From Candidatus Alistipes faecigallinarum (GTDB lineage Bacteria > Bacteroidota > Bacteroidia > Bacteroidales > Rikenellaceae), in the NCBI GenBank assembly GCA_019115605.1, contig DXDG01000006.1:40386-104385 (forward strand): a DNA stretch of 64,000 nucleotides, written 5' to 3'. The translations under genes were made by a program, and so were the position numbers. The notes under the pieces were generated by a model. The model made no database searches, was not told the DNA's origin, and was given only the letters and a program-made list of their open reading frames with translations. How positions within the stretch are numbered: the stretch's first letter is position 1; each line of letters begins with the position of its first letter. Of this stretch, positions 34,764-44,653 are shown piece after piece.

Positions 34764-36464
34764 ATGAAAAAATTCCGAACGATTCTCGCGGCAGCCGCCC
34801 TCGTCGCCTACGCCACGGCGGATGCCTGCACCAACTTCATCATCACGCGCGGCGCCTCGACCGACGGGTCGGTGATGGTCTCCTATGCCGCCGACTCGCA
34901 CGCGTTGTACGGCGCCCTCTACCACCACCCGGGAGGCAAGCACCTCGAAGGGTCGATCCTTCCCGTATACGAGTGGGACACGGGCCGCTATCTGACGGAC
35001 ATCCCCCAGGTCGAGGAGAGCTACACGACCGTCGGCAACATGAACGAGCACTCGCTCATCATCGGCGAGACAACCTTCGGAGGCCGCGCCGAACTGGCCG
35101 ACTCGACCGGCCGCATGGATTACGGATCGCTCATCTACATCACGCTGCAGCGTGCCAAAACGGCTCGCGAGGCGATCGCCACGATCGTCGAGCTGGCCAA
35201 TACCTACGGATATGCCTCGAGCGGCGAGTCGTTCTCGATTGCCGACCCCGACGAGGCCTGGATCATGGAGCTCATCGGCAAGGGATGCAAGATAGATGCC
35301 CAAGGAAAGAACACCCGCAAGGGTATCGTATGGGTCGCACGCCGCATCCCCGACGGCTGTGTCTCGGCGCACGCCAACCAGGCACGCATCACGCAGATCC
35401 CGTTCGATGATCCCGAAAACTGCCTCTATGCCCCCGACGTCGTGGACTTCGCCCGCGAGATGGGCTACTTCGAGGGCGACGACGCCGACTTCAGCTTCGC
35501 CGACGCCTACTGCCCGGCCGACTTCGGCACGGTGCGCGGTTGCGACGCCCGCGTATGGGCCTTCTTCCGCACGGTGGCCGACGGCATGGAGGCCTACGAG
35601 GACTACGCCATGGGCTACAACCTCAAGAACCGCATGCCGCTGTGGGTGAAGCCCCGCACGAAGGTTTCGCCGAAGGTGGTCTTCGACTGCATGCGCGACC
35701 ACTACGAGGGTACGCCGATGGACATGACGAAGGACCTCGGTGCCGGCGGGCACAACTGTCCCTACCGCTGGCGCCCGATGACCTTCGAGGTCGATGGCGT
35801 CGAATACCTCAACGAGCGCGCCACGGCCACGCAGCAGACCGGTTTCTGGTTCGTGGCTCAGGCCCGGCCCAACGTCCCGGCCGACATGGGTATCCTCTGG
35901 TTCGGCGTGGATGACGCCGCCACGTCGTGCCTGACGCCGATCTTCTGCTCGACGGAGGAGGTTCCCGAATGCTTCCGCGAGGGCAACGGCTCGATGCTGG
36001 AGTATTCGCCCACGTCGGCATTCTGGCTTTTCAACCGCGTTACGAACTTCGCCTACATGCGCTATGACATGATCGCGGCCGACATCCGCAAGGTTACCGA
36101 CGCCTGGGAGAACGGACAGCTCGCCCGCATGGCCGAAATCGACGCCCGCGCCACCGGCTACGACTCGCAGGCTGCCCGCCGCCGCTACCTCACGCGCCAG
36201 AGCGTCGATACGGCCCAGGAGCTCTTCAACCGCTGGTCGAAACTCGACAAATATCTGCTGATCAAATACATGGATGGCAACGTCAAGAGTGAGCACGGCG
36301 ACGTGCTGTCCTATCTCGACAGCGACGCCCCGATGGCCCGCCACTTCGTCGAGAACGGCAACGGACGCCAGATTCCCGACAAGATCCAGTTCCCGGGATA
36401 CAACGAGAAGTGGAAGCGTGCCGTAGCCGCCGACAACGGAGAGATCCTCAAGGTTCAGAAATAA
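34764..36464 (+). CDS. C69 family dipeptidase
   Basis: This 566-residue exported N-terminal-nucleophile hydrolase is of the PepD/C69 family. The signal peptide (MKKFRTILAAAALVAYATADA) is followed by CTNFIITRGASTDGSV; Cys22 is likely exposed as the catalytic N-terminal residue after cleavage. Conserved blocks follow: NMNEHSLIIGETTFGGR, LITLQRAKTAREAI-like and YGYASSGESFSIADPDEAWI. It probably cleaves dipeptides in the periplasm, which fits the asaccharolytic, peptide-using habit of Alistipes. It is followed nine bases later by lpd. Confidence 0.9.
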   Translation: MKKFRTILAAAALVAYATADACTNFIITRGASTDGSVMVSYAADSHALYGALYHHPGGKHLEGSILPVYEWDTGRYLTDIPQVEESYTTVGNMNEHSLIIGETTFGGRAELADSTGRMDYGSLIYITLQRAKTAREAIATIVELANTYGYASSGESFSIADPDEAWIMELIGKGCKIDAQGKNTRKGIVWVARRIPDGCVSAHANQARITQIPFDDPENCLYAPDVVDFAREMGYFEGDDADFSFADAYCPADFGTVRGCDARVWAFFRTVADGMEAYEDYAMGYNLKNRMPLWVKPRTKVSPKVVFDCMRDHYEGTPMDMTKDLGAGGHNCPYRWRPMTFEVDGVEYLNERATATQQTGFWFVAQARPNVPADMGILWFGVDDAATSCLTPIFCSTEEVPECFREGNGSMLEYSPTSAFWLFNRVTNFAYMRYDMIAADIRKVTDAWENGQLARMAEIDARATGYDSQAARRRYLTRQSVDTAQELFNRWSKLDKYLLIKYMDGNVKSEHGDVLSYLDSDAPMARHFVENGNGRQIPDKIQFPGYNEKWKRAVAADNGEILKVQK

Positions 36465-36473
36465 CCCAACGCC

Positions 36474-37850
36474 ATGAAATACGACATCATCATCGTCGGC
36501 AGCGGCCCCGGAGGTTATGTGGCCGCCATCCGCGCCGCCCAGCTGGGCCGCAAGGTCGCGCTCGTAGAACGGGCCGAGGCGGGCGGCGTATGCCTCAACT
36601 GGGGCTGTATCCCCACCAAGGCGCTGCTCAAGAGCGCCCAGGTCTACAAGTACTGCCGCAATGCCGAGCATTACGGCCTGCACATCGACGGAGAGGTGCA
36701 GCCCGACATGGCGAAGATCGTCGCCCGCTCGCGCGAGGTGGCGCAGACCATGTCGCGGGGCGTGCAGTTCCTCCTCAAGAAGAACGCCATCGACCTGATC
36801 CAGGGCTTCGGACGCCTCACGGCCCCCGGGCGTCTCGACGTCGGGGGCACGGAATACGAGGCCGACCACATCATCCTCGCCACGGGCGCCCGCCCGCGCG
36901 AGGTGCCCGCAATTCCGGTGGACGGCGTGCACGTCATCACCTCGAAGCAGGCGCTGACGCTCGACCGGCTGCCCGAATCGATGATCGTCGTAGGGTCGGG
37001 GGCCATCGGCAGCGAGTTCGCCTGGCTCTACGCCACGCTCGGCGTGCGCGTTACCGTCGTCGAGTACCTGCCCCGCATGATGCCCCTCGAGGACGAGGAG
37101 GTTTCGAAGACCATGGAGCGCGAGTTCCGCAAGCTGCGCGCCACGGTGCTCACCTCGACGGCCGTACGCAGCGTGCGCGTTACGCCCGAAGGGCAGTGCG
37201 AGGTCGAGATCGAAGGCAGGAAGGGGGTGGAGACCCTCTCGGCCGGGATGGTTCTCTCGGCCGTGGGTGTTCAGGCCAACATCGAAGGGATCGGTCTCGA
37301 GGAGCTGGGCGTGGAGGTCGAGCGCGGGAAGATCCGCGTCGATGCCTGCTACCGCACCAGTGTGCCGGGCATCTACGCCATCGGCGACATCGTACCCGGC
37401 CCGGCGCTGGCGCATGTCGCCTCGGCCGAGGGTATCTGCTGCGTGGAGGCCATCTGCGGGCTGAATCCCGCACCGGTGGACTACACGACCATCCCGTCGT
37501 GCGTCTTTACGCAGCCCGAGGTAGCTTCGGTCGGCATGACCGAGCAGCAGGCGCGCGAGCAGGGGATCGAATACCGCGTGGGACGCTTCCCCTTCACCGC
37601 CTCGGGCAAGGCAACGGCCGCCGGAGAGCGGGAGGGCTTCGTGAAGCTGCTCTTCGATGCCGACGAGCGGCTGCTGGGCGCCCACATGGTCGGCGGTTCC
37701 GTAACCGAGATGCTCGCCGAGCCGACGCTCGCCCGTCACCTCGGAGCCACGGCACACCAGATCGCCCGGACGATCCATGCCCATCCGACGATGCACGAAG
37801 GGGTCATGGAGGCCGCCGAAGCGGCATTGGGAGCTGCCATACACCTGTAA
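36474..37850 (+). CDS. lpdA: Dihydrolipoyl dehydrogenase
   Basis: This 458-residue FAD-dependent disulfide oxidoreductase reoxidises dihydrolipoamide with NAD+. The FAD fold is VGSGPGGYVAAIRAAQLG, and the redox-active disulfide is Cys40/Cys45 in GGVCLNWGC. The NAD fold is IVVGSGAIGSEFAW. YAIGDIVPGPALAHVA and the C-terminal HAHPTMHEGVMEA base motif are intact. No 2-oxoacid dehydrogenase E1/E2 or glycine-cleavage genes are adjacent, so the partner complex must be encoded elsewhere. Confidence 0.93.
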   Translation: MKYDIIIVGSGPGGYVAAIRAAQLGRKVALVERAEAGGVCLNWGCIPTKALLKSAQVYKYCRNAEHYGLHIDGEVQPDMAKIVARSREVAQTMSRGVQFLLKKNAIDLIQGFGRLTAPGRLDVGGTEYEADHIILATGARPREVPAIPVDGVHVITSKQALTLDRLPESMIVVGSGAIGSEFAWLYATLGVRVTVVEYLPRMMPLEDEEVSKTMEREFRKLRATVLTSTAVRSVRVTPEGQCEVEIEGRKGVETLSAGMVLSAVGVQANIEGIGLEELGVEVERGKIRVDACYRTSVPGIYAIGDIVPGPALAHVASAEGICCVEAICGLNPAPVDYTTIPSCVFTQPEVASVGMTEQQAREQGIEYRVGRFPFTASGKATAAGEREGFVKLLFDADERLLGAHMVGGSVTEMLAEPTLARHLGATAHQIARTIHAHPTMHEGVMEAAEAALGAAIHL

Positions 37851-37872
37851 GCCAGGACGCTGCAAGATGCAA

Positions 37873-37908
37873 GGAGGGAGCCTGTCATGCGGCAGGCTCC
37901 CTCCTTTT
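37873..37908 (+). terminator. Terminator of lpdA
   Basis: A 12-bp perfect stem (37873-37884 with 37893-37904) is followed by TTTT. On the minus strand the T run is poor, so it mainly serves lpdA. Confidence 0.85.
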
Positions 37909-37918
37909 GCATTTCGGG

Positions 37919-38701
37919 TCAGGAGAGAGGTCCGGAATCCCGGAAACTCCGCCGTTCGAAAACCTCCGACGGATAGCGGATATCGCTCAAGAAGAGCCCC
38001 TGGGCAGGAGCTCCGGCACTCGAACGCGAGAGGTCGCGGCTCTCGATGATCGCGCGGAAATCCCCGGGCGTATAGCGGCCGCGGCCCACGTCGACCAGCG
38101 TGCCGACGATTGCGCGGACCATGTTGCGCAGGAAACGGTCGGCACGGATCCGGAAACGGAGCACGTCGCCGGGTTCGGCGGACCATCCGGCCTCGTAGAT
38201 GCGGCAGATATTGGTCCGGTTGTTCGAGTTGAGCTTGGCAAAGGTGGTGAAGTCCCTGAACTCCGTGAGCATGGCCGCCGCCCGGTTCATCCGTTCGAGG
38301 TCGAGCGGCACGTAATACTGCCACGACAGGAGGCGCGTAAAGGGGTTCTTGCGCGTCTCGATCCGGTAGACATACTCCCGTTCGCAGGCGTCAAAGCGGG
38401 CATGGGCCCCCTCGGCAACGGGCGTGAGCCCTCCGGCCGAGATGTCATCCGGAAGCAGGAAATTGAGCTTGTAGAGCGTCTGGGCGGGATCCGCCACGGG
38501 TTGCCGCACGTCGAAGTGCGCCACATAGTAGGAGGCGTTCACCCCCGTATCGGTACGCCCGGCGCCGGTTACCTCGACCGGCTCGCGCAGCAGCGTCGAA
38601 AGAGCCCGTTCAAGGGTCTGCTGCACCGACGGCTGGTCGGGCTGCCGCTGCCAGCCGCAGTAGGCGGCACCGAGATAGCGGAGTTCGAGAAAGTAGCGCA
38701 T
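37919..38701 (-). CDS. truA: tRNA pseudouridine synthase A
   Basis: This 260-residue enzyme makes pseudouridines at positions 38-40 of the tRNA anticodon arm. The catalytic Asp is Asp51 in GAGRTDTGVNA. The start MRYFLELRYLGAAYCGWQRQ is typical, and RADRFLRNMVRAIVGTLVDV is the second conserved block. It follows tsaD by seven bases, so two tRNA modification genes share one transcript. Confidence 0.94.
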   Translation of the reverse strand: MRYFLELRYLGAAYCGWQRQPDQPSVQQTLERALSTLLREPVEVTGAGRTDTGVNASYYVAHFDVRQPVADPAQTLYKLNFLLPDDISAGGLTPVAEGAHARFDACEREYVYRIETRKNPFTRLLSWQYYVPLDLERMNRAAAMLTEFRDFTTFAKLNSNNRTNICRIYEAGWSAEPGDVLRFRIRADRFLRNMVRAIVGTLVDVGRGRYTPGDFRAIIESRDLSRSSAGAPAQGLFLSDIRYPSEVFERRSFRDSGPLS

Positions 38702-38708
38702 CGGCCGG

Positions 38709-39731
38709 TCAGAGGTGTTCCATACGGGCTTCGGGCGAGACGTCGAGCGACGAGAACTCTCCCTGCTTGTAACGGTAGTATCCCGCCATGGCGATCATGG
38801 CGGCGTTGTCGGTCGTGAACTTGAACTCGGGCAGGAAGGTCCGCCAGCCGCGGCGGCGGCCCGTCTCGACGATGCCGTTGCGCAGGCCCGAGTTGGCCGA
38901 GACGCCGCCGCCGATGGCGATATCGCGGATGCCCGTATCCTTCGAAGCGCGGATGAGCTTGTCGAGCAGAATCTCCACGACGGTGTTCTGCAGCGAGGCG
39001 CAGAGATCCGCCTTGTGCTCCTCGATGAAGTTCGGATCGCCGGCCACGGCATCCCGCAGCGTATAGAGGAACGAGGTCTTCAGTCCCGAGAAGGAGTAGT
39101 CGTAGCCGTCGACGTGGGGATGGGCGAAACGGAACGCCTTCGGATCCCCCTCCTTGGCCAGGCGGTCGATCACCGGGCCGCCCGGGTAGGGGAGTCCCAT
39201 CACCTTGGCGCACTTGTCGAAAGCCTCGCCCGCGGCATCGTCGATCGTCGTGCCGATGATCTCCATCCGCGTGGGGGCATCGACCCGCACGATCTGCGTA
39301 TGGCCGCCGCTCACCAGCAGGCACAGAAACGGAAAATCGGGGTGGGGGAGCTTCCGGTCTGGAAGGTCGATGAAGTGCGAGAGAATGTGCCCCTGCAGGT
39401 GGTTCACCTCGACCATCGGAATGTTGCGCGCGATCGAGAGCCCCTTGGTGAACGACACGCCCACGAGCAGCGAGCCGACCAGTCCGGGTCCCCGCGTGAA
39501 GGCGATGGCATCCAGGTCGTCGGCCGTGATGCCGGCCTCCTTGAGCGCCGTATCCACGACGGGAATGATGTTCTGCTGGTGCGCCCGTGAAGCCAGTTCG
39601 GGGATCACGCCGCCGTACTTGACATGCACGGCCTGCGAGGCGATGACGTTCGACAACAGCACATTGCCGCGGAGCACGGCCGCAGAGGTGTCGTCGCACG
39701 AGGATTCGATGCCGAGAATTGTAATATCCAT
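38709..39731 (-). CDS. tsaD: tRNA N6-adenosine threonylcarbamoyltransferase
   Basis: This 340-residue ASKHA-fold protein (Kae1/YgjD family) transfers threonylcarbamoyl to A37 of ANN-decoding tRNAs, forming t6A. Signatures are ILGIESSCDDTSAAVL at the start, KYGGVIPELASRAHQ, FTRGPGLVGSLLVG, and LLVSGGHTQI. GGVSANSGLR near the end completes the ATPase-fold motifs. It works with TsaB, TsaC and TsaE, none of which is in the window. mtaB (14982-13684) uses its product. Confidence 0.95.
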   Translation of the reverse strand: MDITILGIESSCDDTSAAVLRGNVLLSNVIASQAVHVKYGGVIPELASRAHQQNIIPVVDTALKEAGITADDLDAIAFTRGPGLVGSLLVGVSFTKGLSIARNIPMVEVNHLQGHILSHFIDLPDRKLPHPDFPFLCLLVSGGHTQIVRVDAPTRMEIIGTTIDDAAGEAFDKCAKVMGLPYPGGPVIDRLAKEGDPKAFRFAHPHVDGYDYSFSGLKTSFLYTLRDAVAGDPNFIEEHKADLCASLQNTVVEILLDKLIRASKDTGIRDIAIGGGVSANSGLRNGIVETGRRRGWRTFLPEFKFTTDNAAMIAMAGYYRYKQGEFSSLDVSPEARMEHL

Positions 39732-39765
39732 GCGGTTTTTTGCGTATTATCTTAACTATTTTCGT

Positions 39766-39773
39766 TAAATTTG
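39766..39773 (+). promoter_or_regulatory. -7 box for tamB
   Basis: TAAATTTG matches TAnnTTTG exactly. A TTTG lies upstream at 39739-39742, but with a 23-base spacer, slightly longer than usual. The implied transcript start lies downstream of the TTG at 39771, so translation probably begins at the TTG at 39795. Confidence 0.5.
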
Positions 39774-39794
39774 CAGGATTATATCGTAATCCGT

Positions 39795-42700
39795 TTGCGC
39801 AAAGTTATAAAAATATCGGGAAAGGTGTTATCCGCGGCGATTTTGTTGCTGATAATCCTGCCCGTGGGCCTCTCGCTGCTGCTCGACATCCCCGCCGTAC
39901 AGAACTATGCGGTGCACCGTGTCGCGGAGGCCGTCTCGCGCAAGCTGGGAACGACCGTACGGGTCGGAAGGGTCGATATCGGGCTCTTCTCGAAGATCCG
40001 CGTCGAGGAGTTCTACGTCGCCGACTACAACCGCGATACGCTGCTTTACGTCGGGCGGCTCGACACCTACATCACCAATTTCGGCATCTTCGGCGGCGGA
40101 CTCGAATTGCGCAGCGGCGAGATCGACGACGCCAAGCTGCACCTGCACCAGATGCCCGACGGCGAGATGAACATCCGCCAGATCGTCATGCGGCTCACAA
40201 ATCCCGACAGGGAGCGGCAGGGAGAGTTCCGCCTCTCGCTCAAAAAGGCCTCGATCCGCAACATGGAGATTTGCATCGATCGCACGGAACACCGCGACCG
40301 CGAATACGGCATCGACTTTTCCCACCTCCATCTGACCAACCTCAACGCCCGCGTCAATGACTTTACCATCGACGGACAGGCGATCTACACCTCGATCGTG
40401 GAGCTCTCGGCCCGCGAACGCAGCGGGTTCGAGCTGGAGCACTTCGCCGGACGCTTCTACCTCACGCAGGGGTGCATGGGCTTCGAACGGGTCGAGATCC
40501 GAACCCCGCAGTCGCAACTGCTCATTCCCTATATCTCGCTGGCGGGAAACTCCTGGGCCGAATACCGGGAATTTCTCGGCGAGGTCCGCATCGACGGTGC
40601 CCTGCGCGCCGCGACGCTCGCGACCGACGACATCGCCTTCTTCGCTCCCCGGCTGCGCGACTGGCACCTGATCTTCCGCGACGCGGATCTCACGGTCGCC
40701 GGCGTCGTCGCCGACTTCGAAGCCTCGATCCGTAGCCTCCGCATCGGCGACGGCACGACGCTCACGGCACAGGCCACGGCCGCAGGGCTGCCCGAGATCC
40801 GCAGCACGCGCTTCGACCTGGAGATCCCCGAACTGCGGACTTCGGCCGCGGCAGCCGGCGATCTGACGCGGCGCATCGCCCGCCGGGAGCTGCCGGAATC
40901 ACTGGCCGGAATCCTCGACAACGCCGGAGACATCGGACTGAACGCCCGTTTCAAAGGCACCCTCTCCTCGTTCGACATGCAGTTCAAGAGCACCATGCAG
41001 CAGGGGGAACTGACCGGCAATCTCGAAATGCGTCCCCGGGACGGAGGACTCAGCATGTTCCGCGGAGCGATCTCGACACAGGAGCTGCGTCTGGGTGAAC
41101 TGACCGGGCGCCGGGAGCTGCTGGGCAACGCTTCCGTCGCGGTAAGCATCGACGGCGTCACGGGACGCGGATACACCGACGCCAAGCTCTCCGGCCGCAT
41201 CGAGCAGTTCGGACTTTACGGATATGTCTACGACGCGCTGCAGCTCGACGGACGGCTGCACAACCGGGGCTTCAACGGCCACATCGCGGCACACGATCCG
41301 AATCTCGACTTCGACTTCTTCGGACTGGTGGATCTGAACGACTCGATCCCGAACTACGACTTTACGATGCACCTCAACCACGCCGATCTGGCCCGGCTGC
41401 ACATCAACCGCCGCGATTCGATCTCGCAACTCTCGGCCCGCATCGTCGCCAAGGCCCGGGGCCGCTCGCTCGATGATCTGAACGGCCGCATCCAGATCGC
41501 CGACGCAAACTACCGCTACAACGACCAGGAGATCCATGCCTCGAACGCCACGATCTCGGGAAGCAACTCCGCAAACAGCAAGCTCGTGGAGCTGCGCTCG
41601 GATTTCGCCGACGTAACCTTCCGCTCGAAGACCAGCTACCGCACCGTCTTCGAATACCTGCGGCGCAGCGCCCACCGCTACCTGCCCCTGCTGCGCGAAG
41701 CGGAGGCCGAAACGGGAAAGCGGGAGGCCGTGGCGGCCGTTGCCGACGACTATTCGCTCCTCTCGGTCGACATCCGCAACATCAATCCCGTGGCCGATGC
41801 CATCGTCCCGGGACTGCAGATCGCCGACGGCTCGTCGCTCCGCCTGCTCTTCAATCCGGCCAGCGACCAGCTCTCGCTGCGCGCCGCCTCGGAATATGTC
41901 GAACGCCGCCGCATGCTGGCCACACGCCTGAATGTCAACGCCTCGAACCGCGGGGATTCGCTCACCGTATACGCCACCACCGAGGATCTCTACGCCGGCG
42001 TGCTGCACCTGCCGAACCTCTCGGTTGCGGGAGGTGCCCGACAGGGACAGATCCAGCTCTCGACGGGATTCACCGACACCGTGCGCAAAGCCTCGGGACT
42101 GATCGGCATCCGCGCGGACATGCTGCCCCCGCGGGACAGTTCGGGACGCGTGATCGATCTGCACATCCTGCCGTCGCACCTCACACGCGGCGACAAGACC
42201 TGGCAGATCACCGCCCGCAAGATCCTCATCGACACGGCACGTGTGTCCATCGACCGCTTCTTCGTCATGAACGACCAGCAGGAGCTGCGCATCGACGGCA
42301 TCGCCTCGCGCAGCCGCGAAGACTCCGTGACGCTGCGTCTGCAGAACTTCGACCTGGGAACCTTCACGCAGATCGCCGAACGCATGGGATACGAAATCGA
42401 CGGACGCACGAACGGATCGGCCTCGATGAAATCGGTGCTGCAGGGCGCTGAAATCACCGCCGACATCCTCTTCGACAGCATTACGGTCAATGAACTCCCC
42501 GCGCCGCCCCTGCGGCTGACCTCTCGATGGGATTTTGCCCGCAACCGCGCCGGCATCACCATCTCCGATCCGGAGCAGCGCAACACCTTCGTGAAGGGTT
42601 TCTACGCCCCCGACCGGCGGCGCTACTACGCCCGTCTGACGGCCGACGGCATCAGCATGGGGCTGCTCGACCCGCTGCTTTCGGGGGTCGTCTCCTCCAC

Positions 42701-44603
42701 GTCGGGAAGCGCCGCGGCCGATCTGACGTTCCAGGGACAGGGCCGCGATGCGGATCTTTCGGGCGAAGTCCGCGTGAAGGATCTCCGCACGACGGTCGAT
42801 TACACGAACGTCAGCTACTCGATGCCCGAAGCCGTGCTTACGGTCGGCGAAAACCGCTTCCGCGCCGTCGACGTGCCGGTATTCGACCCCGAGGGGAACC
42901 GCGGAAAATTCAACCTCGACCTCAACTTCGAACACCTCTCGAACATCACCTTCGACGTGCGCGTGGCTCCGCAGCAGATGCTCGTCCTGAATACGACCGA
43001 AGAGGACAACGACCTCTTCTACGGCCGGGTACATGCCACGGGAGGCGCCCGCATCACGGGCCGCAAGGGTGTCGTGGAGATGGAGATCGCAGCCTCGACG
43101 GACAGCAATTCGGACTTCTACCTCCCGCTTTCGGGCAAGTCAAACATTTCGGACGCTGATTTCGTCATCTTCGAGAAACCCGTGCGCACCGACTCCCTCG
43201 ACGCCGTGGCCCGGCGGAAACTCTCCTTCGAGAGGCGCCACCGCCAGCATCAGACCGCCGCCAGCCGCATGAGCATCGGCCTGGCGCTCGACGTGCGCCC
43301 GAATGCCAACGTCGAACTGACCCTTGCCGGAAACACCCTGAAGGCCAAAGGTTCCGGCACCCTGAATCTCCAGATCAACCCCAGCGCCAACATCTTCGAG
43401 ATCTACGGCGACTACACGCTCTCCGAGGGCAGCTTCCTGCTCTCGCTGCAGAACATCATCAGCAAACGCTTCACGATCGAAAACGGCTCCTCGATCCAGT
43501 GGACCGGCGCCCCGATGGACGCCCGGCTCGACATCGACGCCGTCTACAAGCTCAAGGCTTCGCTGCAGCCCCTGCTGCAGGGCACGACCGACAACCTCGG
43601 CGGCAACCGCTCGGTGCCCGTGGAGTGCGTCATCCACCTCGGAGACCGGCTCTCGAACCCGGCCATCGCCTTCGACGTCCGCGTCCCGGGCTCCGACCCC
43701 GAAACGCAGACGGTCATCGCCAATGCGCTCTCAACGCCCGAGACGGTCGACACGCAGTTTGCCTACCTGCTGTTGTTCAACAGCTTCATGGCCGAGAGCT
43801 CCTCGCTGGCTTCCTCCAACATCGGCAGCTCCGTATCGGCCGCAACGGGCATGGATTTCCTCTCGAACATGGTCAGCGGGTGGTTCTCCTCGCTGGGTTA
43901 CGACTTCAAGATCGGATACCGTCCCCGCTCCGAACAGACGAGCGACGAGGTGGACTTCGGCATCTCGAAGAGCCTCGTAAACGACCGGCTGCTGGTCGAG
44001 GTCGAAGGCAACTACCTGATCGACAACAAGCAGGCGATCAACAGCTCGATGTCCAACTTCATGGGCGAGGCCTACATCACCTACCTGATCGACCCGGCCG
44101 GCACGCTCAAGCTGAAGGCCTTCACGCAGACGATCGACCGTTTCGACGAGAACCAGGGTCTCCAGGAGACGGGCATCGGCATCTACTTCAAGGAGGATTT
44201 CGACAACCTGCGCGATCTGAAGGAGCGCATCAAGGCGCGCTTCACGAACAAGGCCCGGAAGGCACGACGCGAAGCGCGGCGTGAAGCGCGGCGCCAGGCA
44301 CGCGCCGAAGCGGCTGCCGGCCATCCGTACGAAAGCGACGAAATCGAGGAACGCGACGAGATGAATCCGCCCGAAGACATGGAGTTCGTCTCCTGGGTGC
44401 CGGATCTCCGGACCGAAGCGGCATACGCCCCGGAGCCCACGGGCAAACGGACGACCGCCGCCGCACCGACGGAAGGGGAGAGGCCCGCACCGACAGATGA
44501 GCGGGCCGCATCGGCCGGGGAGCTGGCCGCACCGACAGATGAGCAGGTCGCACCGACAGATGAGCAGGTCGCATTGGCCGGGGAAAAGCGCCGCGGATGG
44601 TAA
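39795..44603 (+). CDS. tamB: TamB/DUF490-type translocation and assembly module protein
   Basis: This giant protein has about 1,600 residues, one N-terminal membrane helix (SGKVLSAAILLLIILPVGLS) and a long beta-rich periplasmic body. It is the inner-membrane member of the TAM/AsmA-like group that bridges the periplasm and helps move lipids or assemble outer-membrane proteins. The C-terminal DUF490 domain is recognisable (FEIYGDYTLSEGSFLLSLQN, then YLLFNSFMAESSSLASSN, then GYDFKIGYRPRSEQTSDEVD). About 120 extra residues follow: an Arg/Ala-rich helix and an acidic repeat tail. No ATG starts the frame; TTG at 39795 is preferred, with TTG at 39771 as alternative. It is followed by exbB. Confidence 0.88.
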   Translation: MRKVIKISGKVLSAAILLLIILPVGLSLLLDIPAVQNYAVHRVAEAVSRKLGTTVRVGRVDIGLFSKIRVEEFYVADYNRDTLLYVGRLDTYITNFGIFGGGLELRSGEIDDAKLHLHQMPDGEMNIRQIVMRLTNPDRERQGEFRLSLKKASIRNMEICIDRTEHRDREYGIDFSHLHLTNLNARVNDFTIDGQAIYTSIVELSARERSGFELEHFAGRFYLTQGCMGFERVEIRTPQSQLLIPYISLAGNSWAEYREFLGEVRIDGALRAATLATDDIAFFAPRLRDWHLIFRDADLTVAGVVADFEASIRSLRIGDGTTLTAQATAAGLPEIRSTRFDLEIPELRTSAAAAGDLTRRIARRELPESLAGILDNAGDIGLNARFKGTLSSFDMQFKSTMQQGELTGNLEMRPRDGGLSMFRGAISTQELRLGELTGRRELLGNASVAVSIDGVTGRGYTDAKLSGRIEQFGLYGYVYDALQLDGRLHNRGFNGHIAAHDPNLDFDFFGLVDLNDSIPNYDFTMHLNHADLARLHINRRDSISQLSARIVAKARGRSLDDLNGRIQIADANYRYNDQEIHASNATISGSNSANSKLVELRSDFADVTFRSKTSYRTVFEYLRRSAHRYLPLLREAEAETGKREAVAAVADDYSLLSVDIRNINPVADAIVPGLQIADGSSLRLLFNPASDQLSLRAASEYVERRRMLATRLNVNASNRGDSLTVYATTEDLYAGVLHLPNLSVAGGARQGQIQLSTGFTDTVRKASGLIGIRADMLPPRDSSGRVIDLHILPSHLTRGDKTWQITARKILIDTARVSIDRFFVMNDQQELRIDGIASRSREDSVTLRLQNFDLGTFTQIAERMGYEIDGRTNGSASMKSVLQGAEITADILFDSITVNELPAPPLRLTSRWDFARNRAGITISDPEQRNTFVKGFYAPDRRRYYARLTADGISMGLLDPLLSGVVSSTSGSAAADLTFQGQGRDADLSGEVRVKDLRTTVDYTNVSYSMPEAVLTVGENRFRAVDVPVFDPEGNRGKFNLDLNFEHLSNITFDVRVAPQQMLVLNTTEEDNDLFYGRVHATGGARITGRKGVVEMEIAASTDSNSDFYLPLSGKSNISDADFVIFEKPVRTDSLDAVARRKLSFERRHRQHQTAASRMSIGLALDVRPNANVELTLAGNTLKAKGSGTLNLQINPSANIFEIYGDYTLSEGSFLLSLQNIISKRFTIENGSSIQWTGAPMDARLDIDAVYKLKASLQPLLQGTTDNLGGNRSVPVECVIHLGDRLSNPAIAFDVRVPGSDPETQTVIANALSTPETVDTQFAYLLLFNSFMAESSSLASSNIGSSVSAATGMDFLSNMVSGWFSSLGYDFKIGYRPRSEQTSDEVDFGISKSLVNDRLLVEVEGNYLIDNKQAINSSMSNFMGEAYITYLIDPAGTLKLKAFTQTIDRFDENQGLQETGIGIYFKEDFDNLRDLKERIKARFTNKARKARREARREARRQARAEAAAGHPYESDEIEERDEMNPPEDMEFVSWVPDLRTEAAYAPEPTGKRTTAAAPTEGERPAPTDERAASAGELAAPTDEQVAPTDEQVALAGEKRRGW
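44529..44570. repeat. 21-bp tandem repeat at the 3' end of tamB
   Basis: Two identical 21-bp units (44529-44549 and 44550-44570) encode APTDEQV twice. Related imperfect copies flank them from about 44489. The tract encodes the acidic tail of TamB. Confidence 0.8.
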
Positions 44604-44653
44604 AACAACCGAAAATGACAATTCAATCAAATAAAAACAAACACGTTTAAACT

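Noticed and set aside
34623..38324. A 1233-codon minus-strand open frame opposite the dipeptidase and lpd genes.
   Set aside because: It spans two clear plus-strand genes plus the lpd terminator and part of truA in another frame. No domain or signal is present.
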